Assembly (NCBI GenBank): GCA_003693905.1
Contig: RFLL01000131.1
Coordinates: 1 to 5,258, forward strand
Direction of reading: 5' to 3'
Source of the DNA: Alphaproteobacteria bacterium
GTDB taxonomy: Bacteria > Pseudomonadota > Alphaproteobacteria > Kiloniellales > J153
Length of the DNA: 5,258 nt
Position 1 is the first letter of the stretch; every line of letters begins with the position of its first letter. The notes under the pieces were generated by a model. The model did no database searches. It saw only the letters and a program-made list of their open reading frames with translations, and had not been told where the DNA came from. The position numbers and the translations under genes are program-made. Positions 1 through 5,258 of this stretch are shown one piece after another.

Positions 1-31
1 GGGCCGGGTGTGCGTTCGCAAAAACGTTCAC
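1..31 (-). CDS. Probable start of an unidentified downstream gene (partial)
   Basis: On the minus strand a GTG at 31-29 overlaps the TGA stop of the glycosyltransferase (28-30) in a GTGA arrangement, a 4-base overlap typical of translationally coupled genes. A GGAG lies 8 bases upstream of this GTG, inside the end of the glycosyltransferase gene. The reading frame stays open to the window edge and would begin (M/V)NVFANAHPA. Ten residues are too few to assign a family. DPM1-like glycosyltransferases often have membrane-protein partners next to them, but nothing here identifies one. The call rests only on the overlap and the ribosome binding site. Confidence 0.35.
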   Translation of the reverse strand, partial: MNVFANAHPA

Positions 32-792
32 GTTTTCATCTCCGTATGATCGCCAGCGGCGGGATCGACTTCCCTGAAGTCGACATCGACCGGGCGGCGC
101 ATCAACCAGGCGACACCGATCAGGTCGACAATGCCGACCCACAGACGGTTCCACAGACCGTATTTGGACGTCCCGGCCCGTCGTGGCCGGTGGTGTACGG
201 GAACTTCGACGACGTGCAGGCCGGCACGGCGGAACAGGGCGGGCAGAAAACGGTGCATGTGGTCGAAGGCCGGAAGGCTCAGAAACCGATCTCTGCGAAA
301 GGCCTTGATGCCGCAGCCGCTGTCGCGGGCCGCATCCCCGAGAAGCCAGCGCCGGACCCGGTTGGCAACGCGCGAAGACAGGCGCTTGAAGGCGCTGTCC
401 TGACGCTGCACCCGCACCCCGGCGACCAGCCCCGGCGCAGGCGCCGCCGCCGACGTGTTCAGGTGCGCCACCAGCCGGGGAATATCGGCCGGATCGTTCT
501 GACCGTCACCGTCCAGCGTGACGACGATATCGCCCCGGGCCACCCGCACCCCGGTATGGACGGCCGCGCTCTGCCCGGCGTTGACCCGGTGGCGGATGAC
601 CCGCACTTCGGGTACCTCGCGGGTTGCGGCGATCAGCCGCAGCGCGGTCGCATCGGTGCTGCCGTCATCGACGAAAAGAATTTCGAACGGCGCCAGATCC
701 GCATCACGCAATGCGGCGACGATTTCCCGCATCAACGGGACGACATTGTCCGCCTCGTTGTAAACAGGAACGACAACCGACAGGCGCGGCAC
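28..792 (-). CDS. Family 2 glycosyltransferase, DPM1-like (polyprenyl-phosphate sugar transferase type)
   Basis: A 254-residue GT-A fold glycosyltransferase, probably moving a sugar from a nucleotide donor to a lipid phosphate carrier at the inner face of the membrane; donor and acceptor cannot be read from the sequence. From the chosen GTG start, the N-terminal strand LSVVVPVYNE begins at about residue 5. Next come the nucleotide-binding DDGSTD (42-47) and the metal-binding LDGDGQNDP with its DxD-type aspartates at 94 and 96. A conserved DSGCGIKAF follows (157-165), then FDHMHRFLPALF (176-187) and HHRPRRAG-SKYG (200-212). A single hydrophobic stretch near 217-231 may touch the membrane. The start is uncertain. 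GTG at 792 puts the catalytic domain directly at the N-terminus as is usual, with a GGGCGGG stretch a few bases upstream. A TTG at 843 and an ATG at 921 are in frame, and the frame stays open to 1227, but the extra residues look non-conserved. It is divergent from the suf cluster. Confidence 0.85.
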   Translation of the reverse strand: MPRLSVVVPVYNEADNVVPLMREIVAALRDADLAPFEILFVDDGSTDATALRLIAATREVPEVRVIRHRVNAGQSAAVHTGVRVARGDIVVTLDGDGQNDPADIPRLVAHLNTSAAAPAPGLVAGVRVQRQDSAFKRLSSRVANRVRRWLLGDAARDSGCGIKAFRRDRFLSLPAFDHMHRFLPALFRRAGLHVVEVPVHHRPRRAGTSKYGLWNRLWVGIVDLIGVAWLMRRPVDVDFREVDPAAGDHTEMKT

Positions 793-1160
793 TGTCGACC
801 CGCCCGAGCGTACAGATGCGACAGCATGATTCGGGTCCCGGCCCAAGCCGTCCCCCGATAAATCCAGCGGGCACAATGCGGTGCAATCCCCAGCGATCCC
901 CGGCCGACCGGAAAATAACATGCGCCCACAACCTGACGCCAAGCTGAAAAAAATGCTCTGGACGAACACTTTGCGAACTGGCCCCGCCGGCCGATACGGC
1001 TCGTGAAGGCGCCCATCAAGAGCCTTGCGGACGCCCCCTCCCATCCTCCGGACGGCCCGGAACCGCAACCACCGATGCGGGCCGGACCGCTCGCCTTGTC
1101 CGGCCGGGTCGCCCGCCCGCACCCCCTTTCCCGGCCCGCGATGGCGGGAAGCGCAAAGTC
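793..1160. other. Divergent intergenic region, mostly without recognisable features
   Basis: About 370 bases between the glycosyltransferase start and the promoter region of the regulator gene. Reading frames cross it on both strands, but their translations are rich in Pro, Arg, Gly and Ala with no family motif, so I treat it as non-coding. If the glycosyltransferase starts at 921, its N-terminus would lie in the left part. A run of seven A at 947-953 is present without a convincing GC stem, so I do not call a terminator. No convincing sigma-70 promoter for the glycosyltransferase was found. Repeated TTCCCG/CGGGAA hexamers occur at the right end, continuing past this region, and are reported separately. 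Confidence 0.5.
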
Positions 1161-1161
1161 C

Positions 1162-1189
1162 TTGATTCCCGGCCCGCTTCGTATATCTA
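1162..1189 (+). promoter_or_regulatory. Candidate promoter of the Rrf2 regulator / suf operon
   Basis: TTGATT at 1162-1167 resembles a -35 box (TTGA plus two mismatches). The AT-rich stretch TATATCTAT at 1182-1190 could hold a -10 element; TATCTA at 1184-1189 gives a 16-base spacer but matches the consensus poorly. Transcription would start near 1196, giving a leader of about 30 bases and placing the palindrome at 1192-1216 over the start site, a classic repressor position. It is the most AT-rich patch in the intergenic region. The exact -10 is uncertain, and alphaproteobacterial promoters often depart from the E. coli consensus. Confidence 0.4.
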
Positions 1190-1191
1190 TT

Positions 1192-1216
1192 AAACCATAC
1201 CAAGTTAGTCTGGTTT
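1192..1216. promoter_or_regulatory. 25-bp palindrome, probable Rrf2/IscR-type operator
   Basis: The arms AAACCA (1192-1197) and TGGTTT (1211-1216) are perfect inverted repeats. Inside them AC/GT (1199-1200 with 1208-1209) and AA/TT (1202-1203 with 1205-1206) also pair, so 10 of 12 base pairs are symmetric around G1204. The length and the TTAGTC-TGGT right half resemble the 25-bp type 1 site of E. coli IscR as I remember it; I count about 18 of 25 positions compatible with that consensus. It lies 9 bases before the start codon of an Rrf2-family gene, so autoregulation and control of the suf genes is the natural inference. Binding is not shown by sequence alone. Confidence 0.65.
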
Positions 1217-1225
1217 GGACCTAAC

Positions 1226-1705
1226 ATGTTTCGATTGAACCGGTTAACGGACTATGCCGTGGTCGTCATGAGCCAGATGAGCCAGGCGCCAGCGTCCACA
1301 TGGACGGCGCCGCAGATTTCTCAGGACACCGGAGTGCCGCTGCCCACGGTGGCCAAGCTGCTCAACGCCCTGGCACACGGTGGGCTCATCACCTCGCAAC
1401 GCGGAGCGACAGGCGGCTATACGCTGAACCGTCCGGCCGAAGAGATCACCGTCGCCGAGATCATTCAGGCGCTGGAAGGGCCGATCGCCCTGACCGCCTG
1501 CGTCGATGGAGCGGCAGGAGGCTGCGACGTCGAGACCCTATGCCCCATGCGCGGCAACTGGGACCGGGTCAATCAGGCCATCCGCCGGGCCCTGTCGGAA
1601 GTGACTCTGGCCGACATGGCCGTGAGCTTCGATTTCGTCCCCGCGCGCGCGCCGGCATCGCCACCGGGGACTCCCAAGGTCGAGGAGGGCGCCGAAAGGT
1701 CCTGA
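1226..1705 (+). CDS. Rrf2-family transcriptional regulator, SUF Fe-S assembly type (IscR-like)
   Basis: A 159-residue Rrf2-family DNA-binding protein, probably an Fe-S-sensing regulator of the adjoining suf genes. The N-terminal winged helix-turn-helix spans about residues 1-85: RLTDYAVVVM (6-15), the recognition region GVPLPTVAKLLNAL (36-49), and the wing SQRGATGGYTLNRP (57-70). EGPIALTAC leads into three cysteines at 92, 100 and 106, the region where IscR holds a [2Fe-2S] cluster through C92, C98 and C104. The spacing here is CX7CX5C, and CPMRGNW follows the last cysteine. The match with the SUF-linked Rrf2 subgroup is good in length and motifs. The C-terminal tail after about 138 is Pro/Ala-rich and probably disordered. 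The start ATG has only a weak GGA six bases upstream, and the leader may fold. It is the first gene of the cluster, 54 bases before sufB, so it is likely cotranscribed and autoregulated through the palindrome at 1192-1216. Confidence 0.9.
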   Translation: MFRLNRLTDYAVVVMSQMSQAPASTWTAPQISQDTGVPLPTVAKLLNALAHGGLITSQRGATGGYTLNRPAEEITVAEIIQALEGPIALTACVDGAAGGCDVETLCPMRGNWDRVNQAIRRALSEVTLADMAVSFDFVPARAPASPPGTPKVEEGAERS

Positions 1706-1744
1706 ATCACGCGCGCTCAGGATTGCTTCGGGTCTAATTCTGAT

Positions 1745-1750
1745 AAGGAG
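1745..1750 (+). promoter_or_regulatory. Strong ribosome binding site of sufB
   Basis: AAGGAG lies 9 bases before the ATG at 1760. It is the best Shine-Dalgarno match in the window and fixes the sufB start. The regulator, sufC and sufD have clearly weaker sites, so SufB may be the most strongly translated of the four. The rest of the 54-base gap (1706-1759) shows neither a terminator hairpin nor a well-spaced promoter, consistent with readthrough from the regulator gene. Confidence 0.8.
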
Positions 1751-1759
1751 TACGCGGCG

Positions 1760-3214
1760 ATGGCTGCGAGTTTCGAGACGGCACGGCAGGTTCGCGAAGC
1801 GACCGAGCAGACCTATAAATACGGTTTCGTCACCGATATCGAATCGGAGACGGCGCCCAAGGGTCTGAATGAAGACATCGTCCGTTTCATTTCACAGAAG
1901 AAGGGGGAGCCGGAGTGGCTGCTCGAATGGCGGCTGAAGGCCTACCGCCGCTGGCTGAGCATGCCCGAACCCCGGTGGACGAAACTGCGCTTTCCACAGA
2001 TCGATTATCAGGACGCCTACTACTATTCCGCCCCCAAGCAGGCCGCGCGACCGAAAAGTCTGGACGAGGTCGATCCCGAACTGCTGCGCACCTACGAGAA
2101 GCTCGGCATCCCGCTGCGCGAACAGGAGGTTCTGGCCGGAGTGGCGGTCGATGCCGTGTTCGACAGCGTCTCGGTCGCAACCACCTTCAAGGGCAAGCTG
2201 GAGGAACAGGGGATCGTCTTCTGCTCGATCTCGGAAGCGATCCAGACCCACCCCGATCTGGTGCGCAAATATCTCGGCTCGGTGGTGCCGCCGGGCGACA
2301 ACAAGCATGCGTGCCTCAATTCGGCGGTCTTTACCGACGGATCGTTCGTCTACATCCCGAAGGGCGTGCGCTGCCCGATGGAGCTGTCGACCTATTTCCG
2401 CATCAATGCCGCCAATACCGGACAGTTCGAGCGCACCCTGATCATCGCCGACGAAGGGTCCTACGTCAGCTATCTCGAAGGCTGCACGGCACCAATGCGC
2501 GACGAGCACCAGCTTCACGCCGCGGTGGTCGAACTGATCGCCCTCGACGACGCCGAAATCAAGTATTCCACGGTTCAGAACTGGTACCCGGGCGATGCCG
2601 AGGGGCGCGGCGGCATCTACAACTTCGTCACCAAGCGCGGCGCCTGTCGCGGACGCAACTCGAAGATTTCCTGGACCCAGGTGGAAACCGGCTCGGCGAT
2701 CACCTGGAAATATCCAAGCTGCATCCTCCAGGGCGACAACTCGGTCGGCGAGTTCTACTCCGTCGCCATTACCAACAACTATCAGCAGGCCGATACCGGC
2801 ACCAAGATGATCCACATCGGGCGCAATACGCGCTCGCGCATCATCTCCAAGGGCATTTCGGCCGGCCGCGCTCAGCAAACCTATCGCGGCCTGGTGCGCA
2901 TCTCGCCCAAGGCGACGGGTGCACGCAACCACACACAGTGCGATTCGCTGCTGATCGGCGATTCCTGCGGTGCCCACACGGTGCCCTACATCGAGTCCCG
3001 CAACCGCAGCGCAATCGTCGAACACGAAGCAACGACGTCCAAGATCAGCGACGATCAGCTTTTCTACTGCCGTCAGCGCGGCATCTCGGAAGAAGACGCG
3101 GTCGCCCTGGTGGTCAATGGTTTCTGCCGCGAGGTGCTGCAACAGTTGCCGATGGAATTCGCGGTCGAAGCACAGAAGCTGGTCGGAATCAGCCTCGAGG
3201 GCAGCGTCGGCTGA
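1760..3214 (+). CDS. sufB: Fe-S cluster assembly protein SufB
   Basis: A 484-residue SufB (E. coli SufB has 495), the scaffold subunit of the cytoplasmic SufBCD complex on which sulfur from SufS and iron are built into a cluster. The N-terminal helical part (about 1-120) includes [12 protein letters not shown] and [22 protein letters not shown]. The core beta-helix domain follows, with [26 protein letters not shown] (191-216), YLEGCTAP (C242), [32 protein letters not shown] (C321) and HTQCDSLL (C394). [10 protein letters not shown] carries H422 and E423, and the protein ends in the family-typical [11 protein letters not shown]...SLEGSVG. I take C242 and C394 as counterparts of E. coli C254 and C405, and H422/E423 as counterparts of H433/E434, residues reported as important for cluster assembly. 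All are present, so the protein should be functional. There are ten cysteines in all, including C185 in [10 protein letters not shown], where I do not recall one being usual. The start is fixed by AAGGAG at 1745-1750. Confidence 0.97.
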   Translation: MAASFETARQVREATEQTYKYGFVTDIESETAPKGLNEDIVRFISQKKGEPEWLLEWRLKAYRRWLSMPEPRWTKLRFPQIDYQDAYYYSAPKQAARPKSLDEVDPELLRTYEKLGIPLREQEVLAGVAVDAVFDSVSVATTFKGKLEEQGIVFCSISEAIQTHPDLVRKYLGSVVPPGDNKHACLNSAVFTDGSFVYIPKGVRCPMELSTYFRINAANTGQFERTLIIADEGSYVSYLEGCTAPMRDEHQLHAAVVELIALDDAEIKYSTVQNWYPGDAEGRGGIYNFVTKRGACRGRNSKISWTQVETGSAITWKYPSCILQGDNSVGEFYSVAITNNYQQADTGTKMIHIGRNTRSRIISKGISAGRAQQTYRGLVRISPKATGARNHTQCDSLLIGDSCGAHTVPYIESRNRSAIVEHEATTSKISDDQLFYCRQRGISEEDAVALVVNGFCREVLQQLPMEFAVEAQKLVGISLEGSVG

Positions 3215-3282
3215 GGAGCCGGGTCGGGCAGACGTCGATGGAAACCACAGGAAGCACAAGAACCGGAATGTCAGGAACGAGA
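3215..3282 (+). other. sufB-sufC spacer with purine-rich leader
   Basis: The 68-base gap opens with GAGGAG overlapping the sufB stop (3213-3218), a Shine-Dalgarno-like sequence with no ATG or GTG at normal distance. From 3240 the strand becomes A/G-rich, with GGAA at 3240, 3250, 3265 and 3274, then 3288 and 3296 inside sufC. In-frame ATGs occur at 3238 and 3268 before the preferred sufC start at 3283. No terminator or promoter is recognised, so sufB and sufC are probably cotranscribed. Confidence 0.55.
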
Positions 3283-4032
3283 ATGCTGGAAATCAGGAAT
3301 CTGCACGCCACCGTGGACGGCAAGCCGATCCTCAAGGGCGTCGATCTGACCCTGGATGCAGGCGAGGTGCACGCCATCATGGGGCCGAACGGCTCGGGCA
3401 AAAGCACCCTCGCCTACGTCCTGACGGGCCGCGACGGCTACGAGGTGAGCGAGGGCGAGGTCCTGTTCAGGGGTCGCGATCTGCTTGCCATGACGCCGGA
3501 AGAACGCGCCGCCGAAGGCGTCTTTCTGGCCTTTCAGTACCCGGTCGAAATTCCCGGCGTGCCCAACACGACGTTCCTGCGCGAGGCGCTGAATGCGGTG
3601 CGCCGGCATCGCAGCCTGCCAGCCCTTGATCCGATGGAGTTCATGAAGCTGGCCCGCACCAAGCTCAAGGCGCTTCACATGAATGACCAGCTTCTCAAGC
3701 GCCCGGTCAACGTCGGCTTTTCCGGCGGCGAGAAGAAGCGCAATGAAATCCTGCAGATGGCGCTGCTGGAGCCGGCTCTGGCGATCCTCGACGAAACCGA
3801 TAGCGGCCTCGACATCGACGCGCTCAAGGTCGTCGCCGAGGGCGTCAATGCCCTGCGCGCGCCCGAACGCGCCACCTTGGTCATCACCCACTATCAGCGG
3901 CTGCTCGACTACATCGTACCGGACCGGGTCCACGTCCTGGCCCACGGACGGATCGTGCGCTCCGGCGGCAAGGAGCTGGCGCAGGAGCTGGAACGCACCG
4001 GCTATGCCGCTTTCACCGGCGAGGCGGCCTGA
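3283..4032 (+). CDS. sufC: Fe-S cluster assembly ATPase SufC
   Basis: A 249-residue ABC-type ATPase without membrane domains, the subunit whose ATP-driven dimerisation reshapes SufB-SufD during Fe-S cluster assembly. Motifs in order: Walker [10 protein letters not shown] (34-42, K40), Q-loop AFQYP (Q85) followed by VEIPGVPNT, signature FSGGEKKR (146-153), Walker B LAILDE (166-171, catalytic E171), D-loop SGLDID (174-179), and the H-loop histidine in ITHYQR (H203). K40, E171 and H203 fall at the positions I recall for E. coli SufC (248 residues), so no indel separates them. The start at 3283 gives the usual [10 protein letters not shown]-terminus and has AGGA six bases upstream. In-frame ATGs at 3238 and 3268 would add 15 or 5 polar residues and are less likely. 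The gene lies 68 bases after sufB, and its stop is 4 bases before the sufD start, consistent with one operon. Confidence 0.97.
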   Translation: MLEIRNLHATVDGKPILKGVDLTLDAGEVHAIMGPNGSGKSTLAYVLTGRDGYEVSEGEVLFRGRDLLAMTPEERAAEGVFLAFQYPVEIPGVPNTTFLREALNAVRRHRSLPALDPMEFMKLARTKLKALHMNDQLLKRPVNVGFSGGEKKRNEILQMALLEPALAILDETDSGLDIDALKVVAEGVNALRAPERATLVITHYQRLLDYIVPDRVHVLAHGRIVRSGGKELAQELERTGYAAFTGEAA

Positions 4033-4036
4033 GACG

Positions 4037-5258
4037 ATGAACGAGATGACCGCTTCCCCGGCCCGGTCCGAACCTGCGGTGCACGCCGCGGCCACGGCGT
4101 TGCTCGAACGCTTCGGCGCATCGGCGCCGGCACCATGGACCGGCACCCGGCCATGGCTGCGCGAATTGCAGGCCAGGGCCGCGGCGCGATTTGCCGAAAC
4201 CGGCCTCCCGAGCCCGCGCGAAGAGGCCTGGAAGTATACCAGCCTGCGACCGCTGGAGACGGTCCGGTTCCGGGCCCCCGATGCCACCCGGATCGGGATC
4301 GACCGCCTGCCGACCCTGCTGCCGCACGGCGCCGGCGTGCACCGCCTGGTGTTCGTCAACGGCCGCTTTCGTCCCGACCTCTCGGCGAGAGAGGAATTGC
4401 CCGAGGGGCTCACCGCCGGCAGCCTGGCAACGTGGCTTGAGGGAGCCGGCGATGCTGACGGGTTCGTGGCCGCTCATCTCGGCCGCATCGCCGCAGAAGC
4501 GGACACCGAGCAGCCGTTGCTGGCGCTGAACACGGCCGCGATGAGCGACGGCCTGGTGCTGCGCGTGGCCGCGGGCTGCACCGTCGAGCTGCCGATCGAG
4601 ATTCTGTTCATTGGCGCTGCCCCGGATGCACCGCTGGCGTTTCATCCGCGTACCCTGATCGTACTCGAAGCCGGCAGCCGTGCCACCGTGGTCGAACATC
4701 ACGTCGGCCTCGGCACCGGCACCTATCTGGCCAACGGCGCCAGCGAGATCGCTGTCGGCACCGGTGCTTCGCTCGCCCATTACAAGGTACAGGCCGAATC
4801 GTCGGCGGCCTTCCATCTGTCGACGAGCCACGCCACGGTTGCCCGCGACGGGCGCTACGATTCGTTCGTTCTCTCACGCGGCGCCCGCCTGGCACGCAAC
4901 GAAGCGGTCGTGCGCCTTGGCGAGGACGGGGCCGAAGCGCACCTCAACGGCGTCTACATGATCCGCGACCGCCAGCACTGCGACATCACCACGCGCATCG
5001 ACCACCTAGCCCCGCACACGTCCTCGCGCGAGGTCTTCAAGGGAGCGATCGACGATCGTGCGCGCGGCGTTTTTCAGGGCTGCATCGTGGTTCACCCCCA
5101 CGCCCAGAAATCCGACGGACACCAGCTTTCCAAGACGCTGCTGCTGTCCGACGGGGCCGAAATCGACGCCAAGCCGGAGCTTGAGATCTACGCCGACGAC
5201 GTGAAGTGCAGCCACGGCGCCACCGTGGGCGACATCGACCCGCAGGCGCTCTTCTACC
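4037..5258 (+). CDS. sufD: Fe-S cluster assembly protein SufD (partial, 3' end beyond window)
   Basis: The first 407 codons of SufD, the SufB paralogue that pairs with SufB and SufC in the cytoplasmic scaffold complex. The N-terminal helical region contains the family motif PSPREEAWKYTSL (58-70). The beta-helix core follows, with HPRTLIVLEAGSRATVVEHH (203-222) and HLNGVYMIRDRQHCDITTRIDHLAPHTSSREVFKGAIDDRARGVFQG (302-348). Next come HAQKSDGHQLSKTLLLS (355-371) and KPELEIYADDVKCSHGATVGDID (379-401). C391 and H393 in CSHGAT correspond to E. coli C358 and H360, proposed to help form the cluster at the SufB-SufD interface. E. coli SufD has 423 residues, so probably only some 40-50 residues are missing at the right edge. 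The ATG at 4037 is 4 bases after the sufC stop, without a strong ribosome binding site, suggesting translational coupling; an in-frame ATG at 4046 is an alternative. No stop or frameshift is seen in the part present. Confidence 0.95.
   Translation, partial: MNEMTASPARSEPAVHAAATALLERFGASAPAPWTGTRPWLRELQARAAARFAETGLPSPREEAWKYTSLRPLETVRFRAPDATRIGIDRLPTLLPHGAGVHRLVFVNGRFRPDLSAREELPEGLTAGSLATWLEGAGDADGFVAAHLGRIAAEADTEQPLLALNTAAMSDGLVLRVAAGCTVELPIEILFIGAAPDAPLAFHPRTLIVLEAGSRATVVEHHVGLGTGTYLANGASEIAVGTGASLAHYKVQAESSAAFHLSTSHATVARDGRYDSFVLSRGARLARNEAVVRLGEDGAEAHLNGVYMIRDRQHCDITTRIDHLAPHTSSREVFKGAIDDRARGVFQGCIVVHPHAQKSDGHQLSKTLLLSDGAEIDAKPELEIYADDVKCSHGATVGDIDPQALFY

Noticed and set aside
10..861. Long plus-strand frame opposite the glycosyltransferase
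   Set aside because: It mirrors a gene with clear GT2 motifs; its translation is Arg/Pro/Asp-rich without family features, as expected for an antisense frame in GC-rich DNA.
940..960. A-run at 947-953 as a minus-strand terminator
   Set aside because: No adjacent GC-rich stem with good pairing was found, and it would lie upstream of the glycosyltransferase rather than after a gene.
1003..1224. 73-codon plus-strand frame in the divergent intergenic region
   Set aside because: Pro/Ala/Arg-rich, no evident ribosome binding site, and it runs through the promoter and operator of the regulator gene. Most likely chance.
793..1227. Glycosyltransferase extended to an ATG at 1227
   Set aside because: It would run across the palindrome and promoter of the regulator and add about 145 residues unlike the family.
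1706..1759. Internal promoter before sufB (TTGCTT at 1723-1728, TGATAA at 1741-1746)
   Set aside because: The spacing is only 12 bases, too short for a sigma-70 promoter.
1892..3259. 455-codon minus-strand frame opposite sufB
   Set aside because: Long but entirely antisense to a well-conserved SufB; its openness follows from GC-biased third positions. No recognisable domain.
1915..3282. The sufC frame stays open through most of sufB, suggesting a 705-residue fusion
   Set aside because: The upstream part is an out-of-frame reading of sufB with Arg/Gly/Ser-rich, non-conserved sequence. SufC has its own start and ribosome binding site, so no fusion or frameshift is supported.
3271..4831. Two minus-strand frames (3271-4413 and 4013-4831) opposite sufC and sufD
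   Set aside because: Both are shadows of genes with intact motifs on the plus strand; neither shows a domain of its own.

Overview
The window is GC-rich and reads as ordinary proteobacterial chromosome. The most likely source is an alphaproteobacterium, judged from the style of SufB, SufC and the glycosyltransferase. That placement is from memory of these families, not from a search. No mobile element, CRISPR array, rRNA or tRNA was seen.

Layout. Positions 28-792 (minus strand) hold a family 2, DPM1-like glycosyltransferase. Its stop codon overlaps a probable GTG start of a further minus-strand gene that runs off the left edge. Positions 793-1225 are a 433-bp divergent intergenic region. It ends in a plausible sigma-70-type promoter and a near-perfect 25-bp palindrome laid out like an IscR type 1 operator. 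From 1226 a rightward cluster begins: an Rrf2-family, three-cysteine Fe-S regulator (1226-1705), sufB (1760-3214), sufC (3283-4032) and sufD (4037 to the right edge, lacking its C-terminus).

How the genes work together. SufB, SufC and SufD form the SufBCD scaffold/ATPase complex that builds Fe-S clusters in the cytoplasm. The Rrf2 regulator probably senses Fe-S status through its cysteines and controls the operon through the palindrome in front of its own gene, giving feedback control. The sulfur donor (SufS with SufE or SufU) and a carrier (SufA/SufT type) are not in this window and would be expected downstream. The glycosyltransferase is divergent and probably unrelated in function (lipid-linked sugar transfer at the membrane).

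I do not see a new biological system here. The most useful second-look items are the operator, the hairpin next to the regulator's start codon, the altered cysteine spacing and missing histidine ligand of the regulator, the repeated hexamers upstream of the promoter, and the uncertain starts of the glycosyltransferase and sufC.
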